NCBI GenBank assembly: GCA_937876995.1
Contig: CALEFD010000043.1
Span: 1 to 40,534, forward strand
Origin: an uncultured Bacteroidales bacterium
Lineage (GTDB): Bacteria > Bacteroidota > Bacteroidia > Bacteroidales > Bacteroidaceae
Direction of reading: 5' to 3'
Length of the DNA stretch: 40,534 nt
Notes under the pieces: model-generated
Databases searched by the model: none
What the model was told of the DNA's origin: nothing
Seen by the model: only the letters and a program-made list of their open reading frames with translations
Part shown: positions 22,729 through 31,766 of the stretch, piece after piece
Position numbering within the stretch: the stretch's first letter is position 1
Layout: the number at the start of each line of letters is the position of its first letter
Made by a program: the position numbers and the translations under genes

Positions 22729-24231
22729 ATGGCACAAACTTCACGTAGCAGACAGTCTAAGCAGACTGAAAATATAGTACTTAACCACCTGCAGCCTCAA
22801 GCATTGGAACTTGAAGAGGCTGTACTTGGTGCTTTAATGATAGAACAAGATGCATTCATTTCAGTTAGCGATATTCTAAAGACAGAATCGTTCTATGACA
22901 ACAGACATCGCGCCATATATTCTGCGGTATCATCGTTGTATATCAGTCAACGCCCAATAGATATTCTTACTGTAACAGAGCAGTTAAAGAGTACCGGACA
23001 GTTGGAAGAAGCCGGTGGTGCAGCATATATAGCGTTGTTGGCAGGTAAAGTAACATCATCGGCCCATATAGAATATCATGCTCAGATTATTGCGCAAAAA
23101 GCCATTGCACGTGAATTAATCAGTTATACAGGCGACCTGCAAGCAAAAGCATTTGACAGCACTACCGATGTTTCGGAGTTGCTTCAAGAGGCTGAAGGCC
23201 AACTTTTTCAGATAACCCACAGAAACATTAAAAAGGACTACTCTTCTATTGATTCTGTCCTTTCTGATGCTATGCAAAGAATTAAGACAGCAGCTACACG
23301 CGCAAAGGGAATGAGCGGATTAGCCAGTGGATTCAAAGCATTGGACGATGTAACCTCAGGATGGCAAAAATCAGACCTTATAATATTGGCTGCACGTCCT
23401 GCCATGGGTAAAACAGCCTTTGCATTATCAATGGCAAAGAATATTGCAGTAAACAACAACGAACCTGTTGCTGTCTTCTCGCTTGAAATGTCAAATGTAC
23501 AGTTGGTCAATCGTCTTATATCAAGTGTCTGCGAAATACCCGGGCACAAACTGCGCGATGGCAGATTGGCACCTTACGAATGGAATATATTAGACCAGAA
23601 AGTAAGTGCCCTGCAAAATGCACCTATCTATTTAGATGATACTCCATCGCTTTCCATTACCGAATTCCGTTCTAAAGCATTCCGTTTGAAATCGGAACAT
23701 GACATCCAACTGATAATAATTGACTACCTGCAGTTAATGAATGCCAGCGGTATAAAATTCGGTAACAGGCAGGAAGAGATTAGTACAATATCCCGCAACT
23801 TGAAAGCTATTGCAAAGGAATTGGACATTCCTATTATTGCCTTGTCACAGCTAAACCGTAGTGTAGATTCCAGAGAAGGTGGTTACGAAGGCAAACGTCC
23901 GCAGTTGAATGACTTGCGCGAATCGGGTGCCATTGAACAGGATGCCGACATAGTTTGCTTTATACATCGCCCTGAATACTATAAAATATATGAAGACCCA
24001 CAACATAACGATTTACATGGTGTAGCTGAAATTATTATTGCAAAACACAGAAACGGTGGCGTAGGCGATGTAAGATTGGCATTCCGTTCTGAACTTGCTC
24101 TCTTTGACAACCTTGGAGCAAAATCTATTCAATCCAAAGTAAATCAGCCACAACAATCAGTTGACAAAAAAGAAGAGGACCTTGAAAACGATCCTCTTGG
24201 CGCGAATACACATCCGCTTATGGATATCTAA
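22729..24231 (+). CDS. dnaB: Replicative DNA helicase
   Basis: The 500-aa protein has the N-terminal DnaB domain (QPQALELEEAVLGALMIE near 22-39), a linker, and the RecA-like helicase core. Walker A ARPAMGKT lies at 222-229, SLEMS at 251-255, Walker B LIIIDYLQLM at 328-337, LSQLNRSVDSR after it, and DLRESGAIEQDAD. It unwinds DNA ahead of the replisome as a hexamer and is loaded at the origin. The acidic tail (EEDLENDPLG) is typical of the phylum. No intein or insertion is present. Confidence 0.97.
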   Translation: MAQTSRSRQSKQTENIVLNHLQPQALELEEAVLGALMIEQDAFISVSDILKTESFYDNRHRAIYSAVSSLYISQRPIDILTVTEQLKSTGQLEEAGGAAYIALLAGKVTSSAHIEYHAQIIAQKAIARELISYTGDLQAKAFDSTTDVSELLQEAEGQLFQITHRNIKKDYSSIDSVLSDAMQRIKTAATRAKGMSGLASGFKALDDVTSGWQKSDLIILAARPAMGKTAFALSMAKNIAVNNNEPVAVFSLEMSNVQLVNRLISSVCEIPGHKLRDGRLAPYEWNILDQKVSALQNAPIYLDDTPSLSITEFRSKAFRLKSEHDIQLIIIDYLQLMNASGIKFGNRQEEISTISRNLKAIAKELDIPIIALSQLNRSVDSREGGYEGKRPQLNDLRESGAIEQDADIVCFIHRPEYYKIYEDPQHNDLHGVAEIIIAKHRNGGVGDVRLAFRSELALFDNLGAKSIQSKVNQPQQSVDKKEEDLENDPLGANTHPLMDI

Positions 24232-24237
24232 AGCTAT

Positions 24238-24266
24238 CTGCCGTCATCATTTAAGACCGACGGCAG
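24238..24266. terminator. Hairpin shared by dnaB and rnfA ends
   Basis: CTGCCGTC (24238-24245) and GACGGCAG (24259-24266) form a perfect 8-bp stem that includes the rnfA stop region. There is no T-run on either strand, so termination would be weak or factor-assisted. Confidence 0.35.
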
Positions 24267-24870
24267 CAGCTATTCCTTGATCTACTCCACTAAAGCCCAT
24301 AAAGGCCAAAGCCAACAGACCCGCTGTAATCAAAGCTATTGCTATACCCTGCATATTCTTTGGTATCTTAACCATGCTCAGCTGTTCGCGTATGCCTGCA
24401 AATATAATCAGAGCAAGAGCAAAACCTATTGCAGTTGCAAAGGCGTAAATAACGCCAACCAACAGTGTAGGTTCCAAACCTTGTGCATTGTAAGTTCCGT
24501 TTGCAACCAATATAGATACACCAAGAATACAACAGTTTGTAGTAATAAGAGGCAAGAAAATACCCAGTGCCTGATAAAGAGACGGAGACATCTTCTTCAA
24601 TACAGTTTCAAGCATCTGAACCAATCCGGCAATAACCAGAATAAACACAATGGTTTGCAGATATTCCAAATGGAATGGTACTAAAACATATTGTTGCAAC
24701 AAGAAAGTCACAATAACAGCTATAACCAACACAAATGCTACAGCCACACCCATACCTGTGGCAGTTCCAACCTTTTTGGAAACACCCAGGAACGGGCAGA
24801 TTCCCAAGAATTGGGACAATACTATATTATTTACAAATATTGCCGATATAAAAATCAAAAAATATTCCAT
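24247..24870 (-). CDS. rnfA: Rnf complex subunit RnfA
   Basis: The 207-aa membrane protein has about six helices. It shows the RnfA/NqrE signatures: NNIVLSQFLGICPFLGVSKK near 14-33 with its membrane Cys, and PLITTNCCILGVS near 107-119. RnfA and RnfE are homologous and inverted in the membrane, where their cysteines hold the shared iron-sulfur cluster. It is the last gene of the seven-gene rnf operon, 17 bp after rnfE. Confidence 0.95.
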   Translation of the reverse strand: MEYFLIFISAIFVNNIVLSQFLGICPFLGVSKKVGTATGMGVAVAFVLVIAVIVTFLLQQYVLVPFHLEYLQTIVFILVIAGLVQMLETVLKKMSPSLYQALGIFLPLITTNCCILGVSILVANGTYNAQGLEPTLLVGVIYAFATAIGFALALIIFAGIREQLSMVKIPKNMQGIAIALITAGLLALAFMGFSGVDQGIAAAVGLK

Positions 24871-24887
24871 AACAATAATTTTAAGTG

Positions 24888-25487
24888 TTAAGCATTAGCC
24901 GATTTACTACTCTTTATCTTATTCACAATAGCTATAAGCAATCCCAATGTAATGAAAGCACCCGGAGCAAGCACAAACACCAGCATAGACATAGAGCTTG
25001 GCAACAGCTGAATTCCAAAGAAAGAACCATTACCCAGCAATTCTCTTACCATACCTAAAAGTGTGAGAGCAAGAGTAAAACCTATTCCTATACCTACGCC
25101 ATCACACAAAGAAGCAAGCACATTATTCTTTGCAGCAAAAGCTTCGGCACGTCCCAAAATAACGCAGTTTACTACAATAAGTGGTATAAAAATACCCAAG
25201 GTCTGGTACAAATCAGGCACGTATGCCTGCATAACCATCTGCAAAATTGTTACGAACGATGCAATAACAATAATATAGCAAGGTATTCTTACACCGTCTG
25301 GAATAAGATTCTTAAGCAATGATATAAACACATTTGAACATATAAGCACAAACATTGTAGCAACACCCATACCCAAACCATTTACAGCTGATGTAGTGGT
25401 AGCCAATGTTGGACACATACCAAGCAAGAGAACAAAAGTAGGGTTCTCTTTGAGAATTCCGTTAAGTATTATTTTAAAGTTCTTCAT
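24888..25487 (-). CDS. rnfE: Rnf complex subunit RnfE
   Basis: The 199-aa membrane protein is homologous to RnfA. It has ENPTFVLLLGMCPTLATT (15-32) and PLIVVNCVILGRAEAFA (101-117), which place the conserved Cys residues on the opposite side to RnfA. The basic tail KIKSSKSANA follows the last helix. It lies 15 bp after rnfG and 17 bp before rnfA. Confidence 0.95.
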   Translation of the reverse strand: MKNFKIILNGILKENPTFVLLLGMCPTLATTTSAVNGLGMGVATMFVLICSNVFISLLKNLIPDGVRIPCYIIVIASFVTILQMVMQAYVPDLYQTLGIFIPLIVVNCVILGRAEAFAAKNNVLASLCDGVGIGIGFTLALTLLGMVRELLGNGSFFGIQLLPSSMSMLVFVLAPGAFITLGLLIAIVNKIKSSKSANA

Positions 25488-25502
25488 ACTCTGTTCCTCC
25501 TA

Positions 25503-26174
25503 TCAATTTTGTGTTGTTGCACTTGTTGTACCATCGGCAGTTTTTGAATAGAGTGCATTGTAAGCATTCTGAACCGCACGCAAAAAGGCTCTGGAAGTAA
25601 TTGTAGAAGCAGTAATAGCGTCTATTTTACCACCATCTTTAGATACTGTAAAACCACCATCTGCAGGATTCATACCCACAATATTATGATTTCCGGCTTT
25701 TTCCGGAGCACCCAACAAAAGAGTAACCACCTTAGATTGTTCTTTTACAGCCTGTTCTGTTGACTGCTTAAACCAAGTAACAGCATTTGCACCCAAACCC
25801 GGTGTCTCTGCGTGTTCCAGCACTTCGTAACCAAGAATTACACCTTCCTTATTAAATCCCACCAAAACAGTAAGATTACCACCAAAAGCATTAGGATCTG
25901 TACTCTTTACAGCTGTACCCAACAGATTATTATCTGAATCCTGTACCTGATAGAAGACAAAACCATCCTTTTCCCAAGGTTCTGAAACAGTAAAAGGAAT
26001 ATCCTGGTCGCCTATAATCACCTGTTTGATACCATTTGCCAATGTCTCTGCATTGATCTTTTCAATTGGCCCGCTTGTAACCACATTAACCCAAGCCAAT
26101 AATGCTGCAGCCACCACCGATATAAGTGAAAGTGACAGCACCATATTTGTGATATTTGATTTCAGTTTTTTCAT
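25503..26174 (-). CDS. rnfG: Rnf complex subunit RnfG (FMN-binding)
   Basis: The 223-aa protein has one N-terminal membrane helix (about 11-32) and a periplasmic FMN-binding domain. HAETPGLG (121-128) and DAITASTITS (185-194) frame the covalent flavin site; T191 is the predicted FMN-phosphate-linked Thr. Electrons pass from RnfD/E through RnfG. The start overlaps the rnfD stop by 4 bp (ATGA). Confidence 0.95.
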   Translation of the reverse strand: MKKLKSNITNMVLSLSLISVVAAALLAWVNVVTSGPIEKINAETLANGIKQVIIGDQDIPFTVSEPWEKDGFVFYQVQDSDNNLLGTAVKSTDPNAFGGNLTVLVGFNKEGVILGYEVLEHAETPGLGANAVTWFKQSTEQAVKEQSKVVTLLLGAPEKAGNHNIVGMNPADGGFTVSKDGGKIDAITASTITSRAFLRAVQNAYNALYSKTADGTTSATTQN

Positions 26175-27163
26175 TTCTTTACACTCCCAAAACGTTTAGG
26201 TTTACACCAGTTACAAATAAGAGGATTAACTGCATTCATAATAAGGATAGCGAACGACATACCTTCCGGATATGCACCAAAGTATCTTATTATAACTGTC
26301 AGCAAACCTATTCCAACACCATACACTACCATTCCCTTTGGTGTCATAGGCGATGTTACATAATCGGTAGCCATAAAGATAGCACCCAACATCAAACCAC
26401 CTGAACAGAGATGATAAAGCGGATTTGCATACATCACAGGATTAATCAACCACATAATGGAAGTAAACACCAAAACAGTACCGAATATTGATACAGGAAT
26501 ATGCCATGTAATTACTCTGCGAACCAACAGATAGCCAAAGCCAAGCAACAGTGCCAGCGCACTAACTTCGCCTATACAACCTGCGGTATTACCAACAAAC
26601 ACCTGCCAAAGTTCAGGAAGTTGATTCAATGCAGCAGTATTACCGGACAGAGCCTCTTTCATCAAGCTAAGAGGAGTTGCAGTAGTAACAGCATCAGCAT
26701 AAGCAAGCATCTGATGTGTTTCAGGCCACGATGTCATCTTTGCAGGGAATGATATAAGCAGGAACACACGACCTACAAGAGCAGGGTTAAACGGATTGTT
26801 ACCCAAACCGCCAAAGGCCATCTTACCAATTCCTATAGCAACCAAAGCACCTATTATAATAATATATAGAGGCAGATTTGATGGCAAGTTGAATGCAAGC
26901 AAAAGACCTGTCACTATAGCCGAACCATCAAAAATGGTTGTCTTTTCTTCTTTCAACAGATATTTGGTGATTGCCCACTCAAAAAACATACAAGACACTA
27001 CAGATGTTGCAGTAACTACCAGTGAACCCAGTCCGAATGCAATTATAGACGCTATAAACGCAGGTATCAGGGCTATTACAACTGCATACATGTTTTTCTC
27101 TACAGAATCGCCATTATGGGCGTGTGGAGATGTCGATATAAATAGTTTAGCCATATCTTTCAA
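26171..27163 (-). CDS. rnfD: Rnf complex subunit RnfD
   Basis: The 330-aa polytopic membrane protein is of the RnfD/NqrB family. STSPHAHNGDSVEKNMY lies near 10-26, GNNPFNPALVGR at 121-132, and TTATPLSL at 160-167 with T163 as the likely covalent FMN site. It is the main ion-translocating subunit. An internal start at codon 4 (MAKLF) is possible. It lies 3 bp downstream of rnfC and overlaps rnfG. Confidence 0.95.
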   Translation of the reverse strand: MKDMAKLFISTSPHAHNGDSVEKNMYAVVIALIPAFIASIIAFGLGSLVVTATSVVSCMFFEWAITKYLLKEEKTTIFDGSAIVTGLLLAFNLPSNLPLYIIIIGALVAIGIGKMAFGGLGNNPFNPALVGRVFLLISFPAKMTSWPETHQMLAYADAVTTATPLSLMKEALSGNTAALNQLPELWQVFVGNTAGCIGEVSALALLLGFGYLLVRRVITWHIPVSIFGTVLVFTSIMWLINPVMYANPLYHLCSGGLMLGAIFMATDYVTSPMTPKGMVVYGVGIGLLTVIIRYFGAYPEGMSFAILIMNAVNPLICNWCKPKRFGSVKK

Positions 27164-27166
27164 TAA

Positions 27167-28510
27167 TTATTTGGTGTTGCGTGAACGGATTATACCGCCA
27201 ACCTTATTCTTTGTCAATCTTACCCAGTCAAGCAGAGGTCTGTGTGACGGACATGATGATTGACAACATCCACACTCTATACAACTCATTATCCATTCCT
27301 GTTCGGCACGTTCCCAATCGCTTAATTCGCCACAAGTAGCCAACAGATATGGTTCAAGTCCCATAGGACAAGCCTGTACACATTTTGAACAACGTATGCA
27401 ATGCTGTTCCTCTTTACGAATGGCATCGGCTTCTGGCAACATAAGTACACCCGAAGTACCTTTAACAACAGGCACATCGGCATTAAGAAGCGGACGTCCC
27501 ATCATAGGACCACCACTTATCAGTTTTGCAGTATCTTCCGGCATTCCACCCGCATATTCAATAACCTGACTGATAGGTGTACCCATTCTAACCAAAAGGT
27601 TTGCAGGATTTTGCACACTTTTACCAGTTACGGTTACTATTCTTTCAAACAGAGGTTTGTTCTTCTGAACAGCCTGATAAACAGCATAAACGGTGCCCAC
27701 ATTCTGTACTACAACGCCTACACTTGCAGGAAGTGCCGGCGGAGGTGGAACCTGACGACCTGTTACAGCTTCAATCAACTGTTTTTCGCCACCCTGCGGA
27801 TATTTTGTTTTCAGTTTAACAACCTCAATGCCCTGAACAGAGGCAACTTTTGATTGCAACAATTCTATAGCATCAGGTTTATTCTCTTCAATACCTATAA
27901 ATGCTTTGTTTATGCCCAATGCCTTTAAAAGAATCTGAACACCAACCACAATTTCGTCTGGATGTTCCAACATAAGACGATGATCGGCTGTTAGATATGG
28001 TTCACATTCCACAGCATTTATCACCAATGAATCTATTTTGCAATCCTTTGGAGGCATCAGTTTAACGTGAGTTGGGAAACAAGCGCCACCCAAACCTACT
28101 ATACCAGCATCCTTTATCTTTGCAATAATCTCTTCAGGTGTAAGATTACACTCTTTCACCAAATCTTCTGAACGGTCTATGGTTGGTTCCCAAACATCGT
28201 CAACCACATCTATATAGATAGCAGGTTTTCTGTAACCGCTGGCATCTACCACTGTATCAACTTTAGCCACCTTACCGGATACGCCGGAATGGATTACTGC
28301 CGACATAAAGCCACCGGCATCTGCTATTTTTGTACCAACATTCACTAAATCGCCTTTTGCCACACAAGGAACAGACGGCGCACCTATATGCTGAGATAAA
28401 GGATATACAGCCTGTTTTGGCAAGCCCAATTCACAAATTGGCTTTGTAGCGGTCAATTTGTTTTCATCGGGGTGTACACCACCTATTGTAAAAGTCTTCT
28501 TCATATTCAT
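27167..28510 (-). CDS. rnfC: Rnf complex subunit RnfC (NADH/FMN and two 4Fe-4S)
   Basis: The 447-aa peripheral subunit exchanges electrons with NAD(H). Visible are a lipoyl-like N-terminal barrel, GLGGACFPTHVKL near 137 for the flavin/NADH fold, and two C-terminal [4Fe-4S] sets: C371/374/377/381 (CIRCSKCVQACP) and C410/413/416/420 (CIECGCCQSSCP). The ATG at 28510 overlaps the rnfB stop; MKKTF at 28504 is an alternative. It lacks the long Ala-rich tail found in proteobacterial RnfC. Confidence 0.96.
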   Translation of the reverse strand: MNMKKTFTIGGVHPDENKLTATKPICELGLPKQAVYPLSQHIGAPSVPCVAKGDLVNVGTKIADAGGFMSAVIHSGVSGKVAKVDTVVDASGYRKPAIYIDVVDDVWEPTIDRSEDLVKECNLTPEEIIAKIKDAGIVGLGGACFPTHVKLMPPKDCKIDSLVINAVECEPYLTADHRLMLEHPDEIVVGVQILLKALGINKAFIGIEENKPDAIELLQSKVASVQGIEVVKLKTKYPQGGEKQLIEAVTGRQVPPPPALPASVGVVVQNVGTVYAVYQAVQKNKPLFERIVTVTGKSVQNPANLLVRMGTPISQVIEYAGGMPEDTAKLISGGPMMGRPLLNADVPVVKGTSGVLMLPEADAIRKEEQHCIRCSKCVQACPMGLEPYLLATCGELSDWERAEQEWIMSCIECGCCQSSCPSHRPLLDWVRLTKNKVGGIIRSRNTK

Positions 28511-29370
28511 TGGTTGGTTTGAACATTTTCTTCTGTTGCCGGTTTCTTTCTTTCAGGGAAGTTCACTGCCAGAATAGAGTGCTGCGGACATTCATCAACA
28601 CACTTTCTACAGAGACGGCACTTTTCAAAATCAATATACGCCAGGTTGTTTTCCAGTGTGATAGCTTCAAACTGACAAGCCTTTACACACTTTCCGCAAC
28701 CTATACAAGCCACTGCACAAGCCTTCTTTGCTACAGGACCCTTATCTTTGTTTACACAAGATACAAATATTCTGCGATCCAGCTTATTCTTGTTGCGCAA
28801 CTCAATAATGTTACGAGGACAAGCCGATACACACATACCGCAAGCAGTACACTTATCCTGATCCACTTCCGGAAGTCCTGTTTCCGGATTCATCCTGATT
28901 GCATCGAACTTACAAGCCTCAACGCAGTCGCCACAACCCAGACATCCAAAAGCGCAACCTGTTTCACCGCCCGACATCATGTGTGCAATAGCACAACGTG
29001 AAGCACCGTCGTACACATTTATACGAGGACGATTTTCGCAACTTCCGTTACATCTTACAACAGCAACTTTAGGAGTAGTCTGTTCAACCACATCACCTAA
29101 AATTTCTGCAATCTGTTGCATCACTTCTCCACTTGCAGCAGAGCATCTCATTCCCTTTAAAGAACCCTTCTTAACACAGTTCTCGGCAAATGCAGCACAT
29201 CCCGGATATCCGCATCCGCCACAATTTGCACCCGGAAGGATTTCGTTAATCTGGACCACTCTCGGGTCTTCTTCGACAGCAAATTTTTTGGATATAAAAA
29301 ATAGTACTACAGCCAATATCAAGCCTGTAATACCCAAAACAATTACTGCCGTCAAAATCATACTTGACAT
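28507..29370 (-). CDS. rnfB: Rnf complex subunit RnfB (ferredoxin-type)
   Basis: The 287-aa protein has one N-terminal helix (4-27). The Fer4_21 domain follows with C50/C53/C58/C76 (NCGGCGYPGC), then further 4Fe-4S motifs: CLGCGDCVEACK, CTACGMCVSACP, CIGCGKCVKACQ and CRLCRKCVDECP. This multi-cluster form is common in anaerobes and accepts electrons from reduced ferredoxin. It is the first structural gene of the operon, 9 bp after the rseC-like gene. Confidence 0.96.
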   Translation of the reverse strand: MSSMILTAVIVLGITGLILAVVLFFISKKFAVEEDPRVVQINEILPGANCGGCGYPGCAAFAENCVKKGSLKGMRCSAASGEVMQQIAEILGDVVEQTTPKVAVVRCNGSCENRPRINVYDGASRCAIAHMMSGGETGCAFGCLGCGDCVEACKFDAIRMNPETGLPEVDQDKCTACGMCVSACPRNIIELRNKNKLDRRIFVSCVNKDKGPVAKKACAVACIGCGKCVKACQFEAITLENNLAYIDFEKCRLCRKCVDECPQHSILAVNFPERKKPATEENVQTNQ

Positions 29371-29379
29371 ATTTTGGTT

Positions 29380-29811
29380 TTATTCTATTATGCTAAAACT
29401 AAACACTCTCTTAATTTTGTTTCTAAAGAGAAACAGCGAAATATAGTACGGTACCAATACAAGCAACGCAATAAGAGCCGATTTCAGTTCGTTACCGGTT
29501 ATTTCTGTTGCCACAATCAACACAGTCAGCAAAATAAACAGCGGCAAACCGAAAGCCAACGCAACAGCTTTTGCGCCTTGCGATGTTGTTCCCAATACGG
29601 TTACCACCTGACCAACAGAATATCTTTCAGGCGCATCAACAACCACTTCTACAATCTTTTCTTTCATTTCAGAAATTCTGCAAAGCGATTTTGCCTGACA
29701 TCCGGAACAGGCAGAAACCTGCACAATCTTAACATAGACTGTACGGTTTTCTATCTTATCTATAACACCACTGTGTTTGATACTCTCTTTCACACTCCAA
29801 AAGTACTGCAT
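29380..29811 (-). CDS. RseC/SoxR-reducing system type protein
   Basis: The protein resembles the RseC family, which often accompanies rnf genes. After a short N-terminal beta region (GVIDKIENRTVYVKI) comes ACSGCQAKSLC, a Cys cluster that may bind metal or a cluster. Two adjacent hydrophobic helices near the C-terminus follow (VALAFGLPLFILLTVLIVA and ALIALLVLVPYYISLFLF). The start is uncertain. ATG 29811 is given, but a TACTTTTG box at 29798-29805 would start transcripts at a GTG (29793) whose product MKESIKHSGVID begins like relatives I remember. The gene leads the rnf operon and probably assists assembly or cluster maturation. Confidence 0.8.
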   Translation of the reverse strand: MQYFWSVKESIKHSGVIDKIENRTVYVKIVQVSACSGCQAKSLCRISEMKEKIVEVVVDAPERYSVGQVVTVLGTTSQGAKAVALAFGLPLFILLTVLIVATEITGNELKSALIALLVLVPYYISLFLFRNKIKRVFSFSIIE

Positions 29812-29943
29812 TTTTCTGTAGCAACACTCCAAACACGCAAAAAAATTACATTTTTATTCCTTTTTTCAGCTATTCGGCAGGCTGTTTAAGAGCATAAATC
29901 AAAAATAATCGTCAAATTCAGAACATTTTATCTAAAAAATCTC

Positions 29944-29951
29944 TACCTTTG
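29944..29951 (+). promoter_or_regulatory. -7 box of rpsP
   Basis: TACCTTTG is a consensus match about 62 bp upstream of rpsP. The leader contains GCTGT...ACAGC, a small hairpin at 29957-29975 that could be a regulatory site for S16. Confidence 0.55.
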
Positions 29952-30012
29952 CGCCCGCTGTTACGAGTTGACAGCATAATTCAAATCATTAATTAATAAA
30001 AAACGAGAAACA

Positions 30013-30555
30013 ATGGCAACAAAAATCAGACTACAGAGAAGAGGTCACAAAGCTTATGCTTTCTACTCAATCGTCATTGCCGACTCAAGAGCTCCACGTG
30101 ATGGAAAGTTTATTGAGAAGATTGGTACTTATAACCCAAACACCAATCCTGCAACAATAGATTTGAATTTCGAAAGAGCATTGTATTGGGTAATGGTTGG
30201 CGCACAGCCTACAGACACTGCACGTAACATCCTTTCAAGAGAGGGCGTTTACCTGATGAAACACCTTAAGGGTGGTGTTCAGAAAGGTGCTTTTGACGAA
30301 GCAGCAGCTCAGGCTAAGTTCGATGCTTGGAAACAGGCAAAAGACAGCTCACTTAACGCAATCGTTGTTAAGGAACAGCAGGCTAAACGTGAACTTAACA
30401 AGGCTAAGTTAGAAGCAGAGAAGAAGGTTAACGAAGCTATTGCAGAAAAAGTAGCTCAGAAGAAAGCTGAAGCTAAAGTTGCTGAAGCAGAAGCAGCAGC
30501 AGCCGAGGCAGCTGAAGAAGCACCTGCAGCAGAAGAAGCTCAGGCAGAAGCTTAA
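30013..30555 (+). CDS. rpsP: 30S ribosomal protein S16 with long charged tail
   Basis: Residues 1-85 are a normal S16 (KIRLQRRGHKAYAFYSIVIA, then GKFIEKIGTYNPN, FERALYWVMVGAQPTDTARNILSREG in parts). S16 binds 16S rRNA and helps 30S assembly. The total is 180 aa because of a C-terminal extension rich in Ala, Glu and Lys, probably helical and ending EEAPAAEEAQAEA. Such extensions are common in Bacteroidetes S16. The gene is monocistronic here, with its own terminator, not in the usual rpsP-rimM-trmD order. Confidence 0.97.
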   Translation: MATKIRLQRRGHKAYAFYSIVIADSRAPRDGKFIEKIGTYNPNTNPATIDLNFERALYWVMVGAQPTDTARNILSREGVYLMKHLKGGVQKGAFDEAAAQAKFDAWKQAKDSSLNAIVVKEQQAKRELNKAKLEAEKKVNEAIAEKVAQKKAEAKVAEAEAAAAEAAEEAPAAEEAQAEA

Positions 30556-30576
30556 TCAACCTTACTTATCGGACAT

Positions 30577-30618
30577 AATCCTCGGTAATCTCAGAAATAT
30601 TTTGAGTAACCGAGGATT
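30577..30618 (+). terminator. Terminator of rpsP
   Basis: AATCCTCGGT (30577-30586) pairs with ACCGAGGATT (30609-30618), followed by TTT; an inner CTCA/TGAG pairing extends it. Confidence 0.85.
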
Positions 30619-30651
30619 TTTCATACTCACACCTTTCTATTTAATTATCCT

Positions 30652-31710
30652 ATGAACAAGTTTTCAAAATTCCTACAGAGAAAAAATATAGATATATCAT
30701 TAAAGAAATATGGCGTTGATGCTTTAGGAGCAATGGCTCAAGGTCTATTTGCATCACTTCTTATTGGTACAATAATTTCCACTATAGGTGAACAACTTGG
30801 ATTTACCATTCTTACTGAAGTTGGAAACTTTGCAAAGAGTATGGCAGGCCCGGCAATGGCTGTATCTATAGGCTATGCTTTACAGGCACCTCCATTGGTA
30901 CTATTTTCACTACTGGCAGTAGGTGCAGCAAGCAATTCGTTGGCAGGCGCCGGAGGACCATTAGCCGTATATTTCATAACTATTTTTGCATCAGAGGCAG
31001 GAAAAGCTGTTTCAAAAGAGACTAAAGTAGATATTATTATTACCCCTCTAATTACCATTGCTGTTGGAATAGGATTAGCATATTGGTGGGCGCCTGCCAT
31101 TGGCGCAGCAGCCAATTGGATAGGAGACATAATAATGTGGGCAACAGGCAAACAACCATTCATAATGGGTATTTTGGTCTCTGTAATAGTAGGAATGGCA
31201 CTAACACTACCTATCAGTTCTGCTGCAATATGCGCAGCTTTGGGCTTGACCGGATTGGCCGGTGGCGCAGCATTAGCAGGTTGTTGTGCCCAAATGGTTG
31301 GATTCGCATTTTTAAGTTTCAAAGAAAACGGTTGGAACGGACTGATTTCACAAGGCATAGGTACAAGCATGCTTCAGATGGGAAATATTGTAAAAAATCC
31401 CAAAATATGGATAGCACCAACTTTGGTTTCTGCCATTACAGGCCCTATTGCCACTTGCATTTTCCATATAGAGATGAATGGCCCTGCCATAGCATCGGGC
31501 ATGGGAACCTGTGGTTTTGTAGGTCCTATAGGACTATACACCGGATGGGCTACCGATATTGCAAATGGAATTAAAGAGAGTATAACATTTGCTGATTGGA
31601 GTGGAATGATTTTGGTATGTTTTATTCTACCGGCTATTCTAACTCCTCTATTTGGAATAGTATTCAGAAAGATTGGTTGGATAAAAGATGGAGACCTAAA
31701 GTTGGATTAA
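30652..31710 (+). CDS. PTS EIIC-like membrane protein (PF13303 type)
   Basis: The 352-aa polytopic membrane protein has about nine hydrophobic helices. It carries Gly/Ala-rich segments such as GPAMAVSIGYALQAPPLVL, and IEMNGPAIASGMGTCGFVG near 273-291, which resemble the PTS_EIIC_2 group. These are annotated as PTS sugar permeases, but many occur without EIIA/EIIB domains, as here, where no PTS component is adjacent. The true substrate and mechanism are unknown. The gene stands alone between the rpsP terminator and the convergent ettA. Confidence 0.75.
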   Translation: MNKFSKFLQRKNIDISLKKYGVDALGAMAQGLFASLLIGTIISTIGEQLGFTILTEVGNFAKSMAGPAMAVSIGYALQAPPLVLFSLLAVGAASNSLAGAGGPLAVYFITIFASEAGKAVSKETKVDIIITPLITIAVGIGLAYWWAPAIGAAANWIGDIIMWATGKQPFIMGILVSVIVGMALTLPISSAAICAALGLTGLAGGAALAGCCAQMVGFAFLSFKENGWNGLISQGIGTSMLQMGNIVKNPKIWIAPTLVSAITGPIATCIFHIEMNGPAIASGMGTCGFVGPIGLYTGWATDIANGIKESITFADWSGMILVCFILPAILTPLFGIVFRKIGWIKDGDLKLD

Positions 31711-31766
31711 CTTCAGGCCTCCAAACCCAAAAACCTAATAATGATTAAATAGAATGCCGATTACGT

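Noticed and set aside
27401..29446. Plus-strand open frames opposite rnfC and rnfB
   Set aside because: Opposite to well-identified, conserved Rnf genes; composition is that of antisense shadows.
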